This document shows, piece after piece, positions 44,506 through 53,437 of a DNA stretch of 64,000 nucleotides (the stretch's first letter is position 1; each line of letters begins with the position of its first letter). The translations under genes and the position numbers were made by a program. The notes beneath the pieces were generated by a model that saw nothing but the letters and a program-made list of their open reading frames with translations, did no database searches and had not been told where the DNA came from. Where the stretch lies: the NCBI GenBank assembly GCA_013374015.1, contig BLLL01000001.1, forward strand, positions 1 to 64,000, written 5' to 3'. This DNA is from Candidatus Desulfovibrio kirbyi (lineage in GTDB: Bacteria > Desulfobacterota > Desulfovibrionia > Desulfovibrionales > Desulfovibrionaceae).

Positions 44506-45094
44506 TCATTGTCTGTGACGCAAATGTCCGTTTTCGGCAAACGTCCCCAAGTCAAAATTTTTCAGCAGGTCCTGTGGGCAGCATGGGCGGCCTGTCGGAT
44601 TCAGCTCGGCGTAGCGCCCCAGTAATCCCACAATGCGTTTGGCGTCAGATCCGTGATTGCGCAACGCTCTTAATGTAAGGCTTTGATGGCGTTTTGCCAA
44701 CGTTGCCCCGTATTATCCCGTAACAGCGGGATATGGGCATACTGCGGTGCAGTATAGCCCAACAGGTTGAAAAGCGCAATCTGGCACGGCGTGGAAAGCA
44801 GAATGTCACGTCCGCCAAGCGTCCGCGTTTGCTTTGTTCGTAGGGGGCGTGCTGGCCGCCCGAATCCGGACCATAATCCCAGTCAAGTCCCAGCCAGCGC
44901 AGATCTTCCTGCAGGGCTGCGGAAAACTCCGCGCGCGAACGCTGGGGGTCAATATTTTCAATACGGAGCAAAAGGATTCCGTTGGATTTGCGTACAGCCA
45001 GCCAAGCCAACAAAAAAGCCCAAGCATTGCCTAGATGAAGATAGCCTGTGGGGCTGGGCGCCAGCCTTCCGCAGACGCTGCCATAACGGCGCAT
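44506..45094 (-). pseudogene. gluQ: gluQ (glutamyl-Q tRNA(Asp) synthetase), internally deleted and frameshifted
   Basis: The N-terminal part is sound: GRLAPSPTGYLHLGNAWAFL, LLRIENIDPQRS and DLRWLGLDWDYGPDSGGQ up to YEQSKR. The next ~110 residues, including the zinc-binding Cys region, are missing. The sequence resumes in another frame as GRDILLSTPCQIALF, LLGYTAPQYAHIPLLRDNTG, then shifts again to LAKRHQSLTLRALRNHGSDA and GLLGRYAELNPTG. The KxSKR-type loop survives as LAKRH. The gene would have made the enzyme that glutamylates queuosine in tRNA-Asp; it can no longer do so. Confidence 0.85.
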
Positions 45095-45101
45095 GATTGC
45101 T

Positions 45102-45986
45102 TTATATTTTTTTTCTTATTTTTTTTGAACCGGAAGAAGTTCTCTGTTTGTCAAAGGACGAAGCGGAAACGGTTGTTTCATGAGGTTTATTTTTGCCTGA
45201 AGTCCTGGCGGTTTTTTGTGCTTTGGCCGCCTCCTGGGTGGAGGATTGTTTGCCTGCCTTTGATGCGGACTTCATGGCGGATTTTTTGGTATTTTTTGTG
45301 GCGTTGGCGGCAACATGCGCAGGTTTTTTACCGGTTTTGCCGCGGGATGCCATGTCAGGCTTCGGCTTTGCGGGGTTTTTTCGTGCCGCGGTCAGTTCCC
45401 TGACTGTCTTTTCTTCTGTAAAGTCATTCAGGCGGGTTTCCGCCTGGGCTGTCAGGATTTCATTGTCAGCAACACGCACACGGCGCGCACTCAGAAAAAT
45501 TTTGCTGAAATAAGGATCGCTCAGCGACGTAATGCGTACGGAACTACGGCGATGGGGGCTATGAATAAATTTGCCGTCTCCCACATAGATTCCGGTATGA
45601 TAGCCGCGTTTTGGATGGCGAAAGGCCACAATATCGCCGGCCTGCATATCTTCAGGCCTTACGATGCGCTGTCCCACAACAGACTGTTCCTTGGCGGTGC
45701 GGGGAATGTCCACGCCGACGCTTTTGTATGTCCAGCAAACAAAGCCCGAACAGTCAAATCCGCCGGGGGAGTCGCCCCCGCGCACATAGGGCGTGCCGAT
45801 AGCTGATTTTGCATTGCGCAACAACAGGCTGCCGGACTGATCTGAATTTTTATTGTAAGCGGCCTGATAGCTTTCCCGCAAGCTGTCGCCGTGCATGGTT
45901 TTGTCAAGAGAGTTTTGTTTTTGCGCGCAACCGAAGGCAAGCGCGCAGATAAGTGTCAGCGTTGAGAGGTGCAGTTTATTGCTCAT
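45102..45986 (-). CDS. NlpC/P60-family lipoprotein (peptidoglycan endopeptidase)
   Basis: A 294-residue lipoprotein (LICALAFGC, Cys20). The NlpC/P60 domain (about residues 55-165) has the catalytic Cys in GGFDCSGFVCW, the first His in YHTGIYVGDG and the third polar residue in IHSPHR. It should cleave stem-peptide bonds in peptidoglycan. After residue 200 comes a long tail extremely rich in Lys, Ala, Ser and Thr, ending KKIRKKI. This is unusual for the family and may bind cell wall or nucleic acid. The stop lies 7 bases before gluQ. Confidence 0.88.
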   Translation of the reverse strand: MSNKLHLSTLTLICALAFGCAQKQNSLDKTMHGDSLRESYQAAYNKNSDQSGSLLLRNAKSAIGTPYVRGGDSPGGFDCSGFVCWTYKSVGVDIPRTAKEQSVVGQRIVRPEDMQAGDIVAFRHPKRGYHTGIYVGDGKFIHSPHRRSSVRITSLSDPYFSKIFLSARRVRVADNEILTAQAETRLNDFTEEKTVRELTAARKNPAKPKPDMASRGKTGKKPAHVAANATKNTKKSAMKSASKAGKQSSTQEAAKAQKTARTSGKNKPHETTVSASSFDKQRTSSGSKKIRKKI

Positions 45987-46153
45987 TCACGCTCCGTGAT
46001 TGAATGTTCATATTATTCCCTCCCTATGCGGGCTATCACAAAACACGGTTGAATGCAAAAGATTTTTTTTGACAGAGCCTCCCTCTTTTCAAAGCAACGC
46101 GCAGAGACTATACTCCACGCAACTACACAAGTATACAAAAGGACAGCGCACGT

Positions 46154-49069
46154 ATGCACGATGCAAACAAAAATTTCAGCCTCATCATTGAACAGAAAAT
46201 CAGGGAAATCAACGGAACAGCGCGTCTTTGGCGGCATAACGCAACCGGTGCCCAGGCGATTTCCGTCACAAACGATGACGAAAACAAATGCTTTGGCGTG
46301 AGTTTTCGTACACCTCCCGCGGATTCCACAGGCGTTGCCCATATTCTGGAGCATTCTGTTCTGGGCGGCTCAAAAAAATATCCTGTCAAGGAACCCTTTG
46401 TGGAACTGCTCAAAGGTTCACTGCAAACATTTTTGAACGCATTTACATTTCCGGACAAGACCTGTTATCCGGTTGCAAGCGCAACTCTGCGGGATTTTTA
46501 CAATCTCATTGACGTGTATCTTGACGCGGTGTTCCATCCCCGTATCACTGAAAATACCTTCCGGCAGGAAGGCTGGCATATTGAAGCCGCAAGCGCAAAC
46601 GGCCCTTGGGCATACAAGGGCGTTGTGTATAACGAAATGAAGGGAGTCTATTCCTCGCCGGATTCCGTGCTGGCCGAACAAAGCCAGCAGGCGCTTTTCC
46701 CGGATATGCTCTACAGGCTGGATTCCGGCGGCAATCCGGAGCACATTCCCGATCTGACCTACGAGGATTTTCGCGCCTTCCACAAACGCTATTATCACCC
46801 GGGCAACGCCCGCTTTTTCTTTTGGGGCGATGATCCGGAAGAAGAACGTCTGCGTCTGCTCAATACCGCACTTGCGGGCTACGACAACTGTTCGCCCGAT
46901 TCCGGGGTGCCCTTGCAGGCTCGCCTGTCCACCCCCCGACGTGTTGAAAGGTTTTATGCGGCGGAACCCGGTGAAACGCGGGCACTGTTTACTGTCAACT
47001 GGCTGCTTGAGGAGCGTGGAGACAGTGGACATGTCCTGCTGTTGGAAATGCTGGAACACATTCTGGAGGGTATGCCCGGCTCTCCCTTGCGCAACGCGCT
47101 TATCAGCTCCGGTCTTGGAGAAGACACAACCGGCTGCGGCCTTGAAACCGATCTGCGGCAACTATACTATTCTACAGGACTCAAAGGCATAGAACCCTCC
47201 GACATTCCCAGGGCCGAGGCTCTGATTTTTGATGTGCTGACTGTTCTGGCGCATGAAGGCATTGACCGGCAGGCTGGTGAAGCCGCGGTGAACAGCATTG
47301 AATTTGCTTACAGAGAGAACAATTCAGGTCGGTTTCCCCGCGGGCTTGCAGCCATGCTGCAATCTCTTTCCACATGGTTGTACGATAAAGACCCGCTTGC
47401 CCCGTTGCAATGGGAAAAAGCACTCGAATCCATCAAAAAACGTCTGGCCGACGGCGAAAGAGTCTTTGAACAAACCATTGAAACGTATTTTTTGAACAAC
47501 AGCCACAGGGCTGTCGTTGTGCTGTTGCCAGATTCCACGCTTGCCGAAAAACGGGAAATGGCCGAGCAGCAACGTATGCGTGCAGCGCTTGTCGGACGCA
47601 CTGAACAGCAACTTGCCGAACTTGCCGAACAGACACGCTCCCTTCAGGAAGCGCAAAATACGCCGGACAGCCCGCAGGCATTGGCAAGTATTCCTGGGCT
47701 GGACAGCGCCGATCTGCCGCGTAAAAATGCCCTTATTCCCCGTCAGGAAGTAAAAATCCCACAGACATGCCTTTGGCATGAACTGCCCACACGGGGCATC
47801 GCCTACACAAGTTTGTTGTTGCCGATCGGCGTTTTCCCCGACCGCCTTGTGCCGTTATTGCCCCTCTTTGCGCGCTCGCTCACGGAAACCGGCACGGCAA
47901 AACGCGATTTCGCAGCACTCGGTAGCCTGATTGCCGCAAAAACAGGCGGCGTCAGCGCGGACACCATGTTCATGCTTGAATACGGCACCCGCAAAACAAA
48001 GGCCTATCTTGTCATAGCCGGTAAGGCGGTTTACGATAAAATTTCTGATCTATTTGAAATTTTTAAAGAAATCCTTCTTGAGCCGCAAGGTGATACAGTC
48101 GTCCTTCTGGAGCGTTTCCGGCAAATGCTGCTGGAAGAAAAAGCGCGCCTGGAACACGGCCTGCAAGTGGCGGGGCATACGGCGGCAGGCCTCAGGCTGC
48201 GCGCCCGTTTTACCGGCGCGGCTGCGCTGAATGAGCGAACATCAGGTATTGCCTATCTGCGTTCCGTGCGCGCGCTGATCAAACAACTGGTTGAGAAACC
48301 GGAAAAAATTCTTAAGGATATGGAAATCGTGCGCCGCCTGTGCGTGGCGGGCGCAGACGCCATTTTTGACTGCGCGGCGGAATCTGAAGGACTGCATCTT
48401 GTCGACAAAAGCATCCGCGCCTTGCTTGCGGCATTGCCCGGGCGACCGGTCGTTGAGGAATTTCCGGAATATCCCCCCCTGCATTTGCCGCAGGCCGAAG
48501 CCTTTCTGACACAGGCCCAGGTCAATTATGTGGGCAAAGCCGCTAATCTTTATGATCTAGGTTACAGTTATCATGGTTCCGCAGCGGTCATTCTGCGTTA
48601 TCTGCGCATGGGGCCGCTTTGGGAGCAGGTGCGTGCCCGTGGCGGCGCTTACGGCGTTTCCTGCGGTCTTGAGCGCGCAAGCGGCACCCTTACCTTTACC
48701 TCCTACCGCGACCCCAATGTGGACGAAACGCTCTCTGCGTATGACAGTATGGCGGCAGTACTGCGCAATGCCGCGCCTGATAATGACCAGATAACACGAT
48801 CCATCGTGGGTGCCATAGGGGACATGGACGCCTATATGCTGCCGGACGCCAAGGGCACGCATTCCTTGGCGCGCTGGCTGACCGGTGACACGGACGAAGA
48901 CCGTCAGCGACTGCGTGAAGAAATCTTTGCCGTCACCCCAAGCCATTTTATTGATTTTGCAGATATGCTGGAATCTGTCGCGCGGCATGGCGCGCTTTGC
49001 GTGCTGGGCGGCAATAAAACAAAGGCTGCGGCAAAGGCGCGTGGATGGACAGCGAAAAAACTTTTATGA
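46154..49069 (+). CDS. M16C-family zinc metallopeptidase (presequence-protease type)
   Basis: A 971-residue two-half peptidase. The inverted zinc motif is HILEH at residues 63-67 (HxxEH), with the conserved SVLGGSKKYPVKEPFVELLK and FLNAFTFPDKTCYPVAS blocks and a downstream Glu in YNEMKGVYSSPD. Relatives form a closed chamber that degrades short unstructured peptides. It appears cytoplasmic as no signal peptide is seen. The TGA overlaps the ATG of the sulfotransferase-like remnant (ATGA). Confidence 0.93.
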   Translation: MHDANKNFSLIIEQKIREINGTARLWRHNATGAQAISVTNDDENKCFGVSFRTPPADSTGVAHILEHSVLGGSKKYPVKEPFVELLKGSLQTFLNAFTFPDKTCYPVASATLRDFYNLIDVYLDAVFHPRITENTFRQEGWHIEAASANGPWAYKGVVYNEMKGVYSSPDSVLAEQSQQALFPDMLYRLDSGGNPEHIPDLTYEDFRAFHKRYYHPGNARFFFWGDDPEEERLRLLNTALAGYDNCSPDSGVPLQARLSTPRRVERFYAAEPGETRALFTVNWLLEERGDSGHVLLLEMLEHILEGMPGSPLRNALISSGLGEDTTGCGLETDLRQLYYSTGLKGIEPSDIPRAEALIFDVLTVLAHEGIDRQAGEAAVNSIEFAYRENNSGRFPRGLAAMLQSLSTWLYDKDPLAPLQWEKALESIKKRLADGERVFEQTIETYFLNNSHRAVVVLLPDSTLAEKREMAEQQRMRAALVGRTEQQLAELAEQTRSLQEAQNTPDSPQALASIPGLDSADLPRKNALIPRQEVKIPQTCLWHELPTRGIAYTSLLLPIGVFPDRLVPLLPLFARSLTETGTAKRDFAALGSLIAAKTGGVSADTMFMLEYGTRKTKAYLVIAGKAVYDKISDLFEIFKEILLEPQGDTVVLLERFRQMLLEEKARLEHGLQVAGHTAAGLRLRARFTGAAALNERTSGIAYLRSVRALIKQLVEKPEKILKDMEIVRRLCVAGADAIFDCAAESEGLHLVDKSIRALLAALPGRPVVEEFPEYPPLHLPQAEAFLTQAQVNYVGKAANLYDLGYSYHGSAAVILRYLRMGPLWEQVRARGGAYGVSCGLERASGTLTFTSYRDPNVDETLSAYDSMAAVLRNAAPDNDQITRSIVGAIGDMDAYMLPDAKGTHSLARWLTGDTDEDRQRLREEIFAVTPSHFIDFADMLESVARHGALCVLGGNKTKAAAKARGWTAKKLL

Positions 49070-49260
49070 AGGTCGTCTTGTTTTTGGTGCTTGGGATGTA
49101 CCGTAGCAGCACCAGCGTGCTGACGCATGCCCTGCCGCGGGCGGCACAGGATATGTGCGGCTGGACGCTGATACCCGGCCTGGGATATAAAGAACATTGT
49201 CTGGTAACCGGACTGAACGCCAATCCATACAAAAAAGAGCGCGACCATGTACACTCATAG
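49066..49260 (+). pseudogene. Sulfotransferase-like N-terminal remnant
   Basis: A 64-codon frame starts MKVVLFLVLGMYRSSTSVLT, close to the LVLGMHRSGTSALT PAPS-binding loop of sulfotransferase-family proteins; the Gly of HRSGTS is Ser here. About 40 further codons follow and then a stop, whereas the family needs over 200 residues. The frame runs into the next gene's start. It is most likely a decayed remnant, or possibly a short unrelated coding sequence. Confidence 0.45.
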
Positions 49261-50278
49261 CCATGACAATATTACCGGAAAACTGAAGCAGTGGCTGCTG
49301 GAACTGAATACGGGCAGCCGGTGGTGTGTTTTGATCAATGCTGATCCTGACGCCATGGCCTCAGCTATGGCGCTCAAACGGATTTTCCTGAACAAGGTTC
49401 ATAGTATGGACATCATGCGCGTCAATGAAGTCACGCGTCCGGACAATCTGGCCATGATCCGCTATCTGCGCATTCCCGTCAAAGCGTGGAACGCCGAAAA
49501 CCAGGACCAGTACACTCACTTTGCCCTGCTTGATTCCCAGCCGCCGCATAACAAGGTATTTGAAGACATTCCCTTTTCCCTGATTATCGATCATCACCCT
49601 CTTGTGCGGGACTGCGTCTGTGTCAAAAAGCGCGCGACGAGCGTCCATTGTCACATACGTCCGGAATTCGGTGCCACAAGCACCATGATGTCCCGCGCCC
49701 TGCACGCCCTGCGCATCCGCCCTACCCCGCGGCTGGCAACTGCTCTGCTTTACGGCATACGCACGGACACTGCAGTCTTTGAACGCTCGGGCGGCGAGAT
49801 GGATTTTCGCGCCTACCAGTGGCTTTCACGACATGCGGACATTACGCTCCTGCGCAGGATTCTGCGCAGCGAATATCTGCGGGAGTGGCTGCCGATCTTT
49901 GCCCGCGCTTTTGCATCGCTCACAAACTCTCATCACGGCGGCGCGTATGCCCCGCTCCATACTGTCGCCTCCGCAGATGTGCTGGTGGCTATAGCGGATT
50001 TTTTTACCAGGGTGCATGGTCTGCGGTGGATTGCCGTAAGCGGCGTTGTCGACAAGAAAGTCATTGTGGTTTTTCGTGGTGACGGCGGGCAGGATGTAGG
50101 CTGTATGGCCGCCGCATGTTTTCATGATGTCGGCACGGCGGGCGGACATCCCAACCTGGCCAGGGCGGAATTTGCGCTCAACACTCTGCCGAAGGGGATA
50201 AAAGTTTCTGATTTTATCCTGCAGCGTCTGCAGTCCAAAAATATGCGCTCGTCGGTAGCCGCATGCGCAATCTCGTAA
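49247..50278 (+). CDS. DHH-family phosphoesterase
   Basis: A 343-residue protein with NADPDAMASA (residues 31-40), the DHH motif at 115-117 (IIDHHPLV) and a DHHA1-type end with GGHPNLARAEF where GGHRNAAGA is common. This is the RecJ-like/NrnA class, which degrades oligoribonucleotides or pAp, or acts on cyclic dinucleotides. Asp in YGIRTDTAVF is another metal ligand. The 3' end overlaps rlmN by 16 bases. Confidence 0.85.
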   Translation: MYTHSHDNITGKLKQWLLELNTGSRWCVLINADPDAMASAMALKRIFLNKVHSMDIMRVNEVTRPDNLAMIRYLRIPVKAWNAENQDQYTHFALLDSQPPHNKVFEDIPFSLIIDHHPLVRDCVCVKKRATSVHCHIRPEFGATSTMMSRALHALRIRPTPRLATALLYGIRTDTAVFERSGGEMDFRAYQWLSRHADITLLRRILRSEYLREWLPIFARAFASLTNSHHGGAYAPLHTVASADVLVAIADFFTRVHGLRWIAVSGVVDKKVIVVFRGDGGQDVGCMAAACFHDVGTAGGHPNLARAEFALNTLPKGIKVSDFILQRLQSKNMRSSVAACAIS

Positions 50279-51363
50279 ATTTGACATTGCCGGAATTGAC
50301 TGCCTGGATGCAGGCGGAGCTTGGCGAGCCGGTCTTCAGGGCGGCTCAGGTCTGGCAGTGGATATGGCAGAAAATGGCGCGTGATTTTGAAGTCATGAGC
50401 AATGTTTCCAAAACCTGCCGTGTGCGGCTGGCTGAATCGGCCTGTATCGTCTGGCCGCAGATCGTGTCCACGGAACAGAGCCGTGACGGAACGACAAAAT
50501 TTCTCTTGCTGCTTGACGATGGGGCGTTGATAGAAAGCGTTCTCATCCCTTCGGACGACCGCAAAGGAAAAAGGAGGTGGACGCAGTGTCTCTCCTCCCA
50601 AGTAGGCTGCGCAATGGGTTGTACATTTTGCGCCACAGGGCAAATGGGTTTTGAGCGCAATATGACAATGGGCGAAATGCTTGGGCAAGTGCTTGTTGCA
50701 CGCGACTGGCTTGATGACACGCGTCCTGACAGGCCGCTCTTGCGCAATCTTGTTTTTATGGGCATGGGTGAACCCCTGCTCAATATGCGGGAGCTTTTAC
50801 GCGCGCTCACAAGTTTGAACGACGGCAAGGGACTGAACTTTTCTCCCCGCCGTCTCACTGTTTCCACATGCGGCATTGAAAAAGGCCTGTCCGTGCTTGG
50901 ACAAAATGGTCTTGCCTATCTGGCCGTGTCGCTGCACGCGCCAAATCAGAGACTGCGCGAGCGCATCATGCCGAAGGCCGCGCGCTGGCCGCTTGACAAA
51001 CTGATCACAACGCTCAAGTCCTATCCGCTCAAGACACGGGAACGTATAACCTTTGAATATCTGCTGCTGGGCGATGTCAACGACAGCCTAGAACACGCCA
51101 GAGAATTGGCGCATCTTGTCGGGGATGTCAAGGGCAAGCTCAATCTCATAGTGTACAACCAGACAACGGGTTCACCGTATGCGGCGTCGGATACGGAACG
51201 CATACTGGCTTTTGAACAGTATCTCTGGAGCAGACACATTACTGTTGTCTTGCGCAAGAGCAAGGGGCAAGATATTAACGCGGCCTGCGGACAGCTTAAG
51301 GCGGACAGGCGCTCTCAGGCGGCAAAATTTTCAAGACGTTCGTGTTCGCATTTTATCAAATGA
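50263..51363 (+). CDS. rlmN: 23S rRNA (A2503-C2)/tRNA (A37-C2) methyltransferase RlmN
   Basis: A 366-residue radical-SAM enzyme methylating C2 of A2503 in 23S rRNA and A37 in some tRNAs. The cluster motif CAMGCTFC gives Cys116, Cys120 and Cys123; GMGEPLLN binds SAM; the methyl-carrying Cys near the C-terminus is in NAACGQL. ATG 50263 lies inside the DHH gene, which is common for coupled genes. Confidence 0.95.
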   Translation: MRNLVNLTLPELTAWMQAELGEPVFRAAQVWQWIWQKMARDFEVMSNVSKTCRVRLAESACIVWPQIVSTEQSRDGTTKFLLLLDDGALIESVLIPSDDRKGKRRWTQCLSSQVGCAMGCTFCATGQMGFERNMTMGEMLGQVLVARDWLDDTRPDRPLLRNLVFMGMGEPLLNMRELLRALTSLNDGKGLNFSPRRLTVSTCGIEKGLSVLGQNGLAYLAVSLHAPNQRLRERIMPKAARWPLDKLITTLKSYPLKTRERITFEYLLLGDVNDSLEHARELAHLVGDVKGKLNLIVYNQTTGSPYAASDTERILAFEQYLWSRHITVVLRKSKGQDINAACGQLKADRRSQAAKFSRRSCSHFIK

Positions 51364-51574
51364 CGTGCCTTATAAGATTCTTTGTCATATTCACGCGGTA
51401 CTTTTCCAAAAGACATGGTGCGGCGAAACCGTCAATAGGCTTCAAACCACCCTTTGGCATCGCGGGGGCACGGCGGCGCTAATTATACCCCCGACAATTC
51501 TTTCAGCAACGCGGCCTCTGTCAGCGGAGCAACGAGCCGCCCGCATCCCCTCGCGTGACAGCGGCCGGAGTGCG
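51364..51574. other. Intergenic region between convergent genes
   Basis: No gene or clear terminator is seen. A minus-strand frame ending at 51483 reads RLVAPLTEAALLKELSGV, which looks protein-like and may be the tail of a lost gene. The evidence is too thin for a call. Confidence 0.3.
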
Positions 51575-52870
51575 TCAAAGCTTTGCCCGCACGACAAAAT
51601 GCAAAAAGGCCACATAGCAGCCTGCCAGCACAAACTGGATAAAGGCAGGAACAACCGTCCTTCGCCAGAATCTTGGCAGAGAAATTTTGAAGAATTCTGC
51701 GGTCACGATAAAGCAGACATGGATGGGCGACAACATTTGCCCAAGATTGCCGGCGATCAACGCGAGCAACACCCAGACAAGGCGGTCGTCGCCAAACCCC
51801 ATCTGCCACAGCAGCCCCATCAGCAAGGGAAAGGATGTGCCCACAAAGCCGGCCATCAATCCTGTCAATAGCCCGCTGACCAGCGGCAGCAGAACAAAAA
51901 GACACAGCAGGGCAGTCAGGCTTGCCGTCGCGCCGGCAATGGAATCCACAACATGCGCAGCAATAACAATGTCCTTGAAACAGTAAATTGTGTAGATGAC
52001 AAGCACCATGCGAAAAACACCGGGGGAAAAGAGAAGTGCGGGGATCTTGCCGAGGGGCAGACGTGTCTGGACGGTCGCAACGGCTACAGCCGTCAACAGC
52101 GCGAGGATAAAGTTCATTTCCATGGCGGGATTGAGTCCCATGCGGGAAAACAGCAGGTAGTAAAACGGCATGCCGATTATTGCGGTCAATATCGGCAGCC
52201 CTTCCAAGAGCACCGCGCCAAGAGGGGGTCTGGTCTCTGTCTGTTCTGTTTCCGTCATTATCATCACCGGCGTGCGCAGATAACAGGCAATGCCTACAAC
52301 CAGATTGAAAAGCACTATGGGACACGTATAGCGCCACAAGAGGGTAATGGGAATGTCCGCAAGCGTGCAGGCAAGGATATAGCCCGGGTAGAGCGGCCAG
52401 GCGATTTCCCATATATGGCGGAACCAGTAGTTGATGAGCGCTTTGCCCTCGTCGGGCATGTTGGAGTCTTTTGCCATATCCCGTACCATGGGGCAGGAAA
52501 AAATAGCGCCGCCGGGCATGGGCAAAAGCCCGATGAGCGCTGGAAAAAATATCAGACGCAAGCGCGGTGAACGCATGTATGGGCCAAGGCAGGTCACAAG
52601 ACGTTGTCCCTGACCTGTAAATTCCTGCACGGATGAAAGTAGCAGAATGCAGGCGACAATGCCGCAGATAGAAAGAAATTTTGGTTCGTGCGCGGTGCGG
52701 AACAGGGAGAGCCCTATCTCCAGCGGATTCATGCCGAACAGCAGACCCGTGGTTGTAGCGCCCAGCAGAATGGCGCGCCAAAGCCCCCATTTTTTATACA
52801 CGCCAAAAAGGATGAGGCCAAACCCTGCGCAGACTTTTGCCAGCGCCATAACTGTGCTGAGAGTGAGCAT
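51575..52870 (-). CDS. DUF401-family membrane transporter
   Basis: A 431-residue inner-membrane protein with about eleven hydrophobic helices. It has the DUF401 hallmarks LLPMPGGAIFSCPMV, NYWFRHIWEIAWPLYPG and AGNLGQMLSPIHVC. DUF401 proteins resemble anion or gluconate-type permeases; the substrate is unknown. ATG 52870 is used; the frame-extending TTG at 52876 is less likely. It follows the secreted-protein gene on the same strand by 18 bases. Confidence 0.85.
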   Translation of the reverse strand: MLTLSTVMALAKVCAGFGLILFGVYKKWGLWRAILLGATTTGLLFGMNPLEIGLSLFRTAHEPKFLSICGIVACILLLSSVQEFTGQGQRLVTCLGPYMRSPRLRLIFFPALIGLLPMPGGAIFSCPMVRDMAKDSNMPDEGKALINYWFRHIWEIAWPLYPGYILACTLADIPITLLWRYTCPIVLFNLVVGIACYLRTPVMIMTETEQTETRPPLGAVLLEGLPILTAIIGMPFYYLLFSRMGLNPAMEMNFILALLTAVAVATVQTRLPLGKIPALLFSPGVFRMVLVIYTIYCFKDIVIAAHVVDSIAGATASLTALLCLFVLLPLVSGLLTGLMAGFVGTSFPLLMGLLWQMGFGDDRLVWVLLALIAGNLGQMLSPIHVCFIVTAEFFKISLPRFWRRTVVPAFIQFVLAGCYVAFLHFVVRAKL

Positions 52871-52888
52871 GGGCAATTGTCTGTTGTT

Positions 52889-53389
52889 TCAGTTTTTCGG
52901 AAGCGCTTCTTTTGCCTCTGGAGTCACGCCCCGCAGACTTGCGACAACAGATTCCGCACCAAGAGCCTGCGGGTCCTGGGCGATAATCACCAGAACATAC
53001 CTTTCTGTTGTGCGTATTCTTGTGACTGCAGGAGATTTAAGGGACGGTGTGCGCGGCTCGCCTGTAAAAGTCCAGAATTTTCCTTCTTTTTGCGGTGTGG
53101 AGACATTGTCCTGCATGGACGCCATTTTTTTGGCAATGGTTTCCGGCGTGCCGTCAAGGGGGGGTAACAGAAAAACGCTTACCTGCGCGAGAAAATTTTC
53201 TCCTTCAGCATCTTTTCTGCCGAGCACCAGCATGTAGCTGTCTTTGTTGCCGCCCAGAAAATTTTCGGTTTCCTCGCCGTCCCAGCCTTCCGGCAGGTCA
53301 ACGTCAAACTGCGTGAAGCCGCGATGTTCGGCGTTGGCAACGCCTGCAAGGCAGAGCAGCAAGAGTGTTGCGATCATACAACGTGTCAT
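52889..53389 (-). CDS. Small secreted protein of unknown function
   Basis: A 166-residue protein with a signal peptide (MTRCMIATLLLLCLAGVANA) and a mature domain of alternating strands: FTQFDVDLPEGWDGEETENF, YMLVLGRKD, SVFLLPPLDG, FWTFTGEPR, RYVLVIIAQDP. The start MTRC at 53389 is supported by GGAG upstream. The fold resembles small beta-rich periplasmic proteins with a DxPxGW opening, as does the frameshifted gene at 43789-44069 (LDVPSDWG). Function unknown. Confidence 0.65.
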   Translation of the reverse strand: MTRCMIATLLLLCLAGVANAEHRGFTQFDVDLPEGWDGEETENFLGGNKDSYMLVLGRKDAEGENFLAQVSVFLLPPLDGTPETIAKKMASMQDNVSTPQKEGKFWTFTGEPRTPSLKSPAVTRIRTTERYVLVIIAQDPQALGAESVVASLRGVTPEAKEALPKN

Positions 53390-53437
53390 GCGATTCTCCA
53401 AACCGTACTTTGTTGTCAGACAAAACGCGTGGTGTCT

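Noticed and set aside
44701..44740. Hairpin-like CCCGTATTATCCCG...CGGGATATGGG resembling the 1510-1537 hairpin, as a dispersed REP element
   Set aside because: It translates as the HIPLLRDNTG segment of the gluQ remnant, so the symmetry is coincidental coding sequence; two copies also do not make a repeat family.
51483..52790. 435-codon frame overlapping the DUF401 permease
   Set aside because: Composition is Cys/His/Arg-rich out-of-frame translation of the permease; only its last 18 codons look protein-like.
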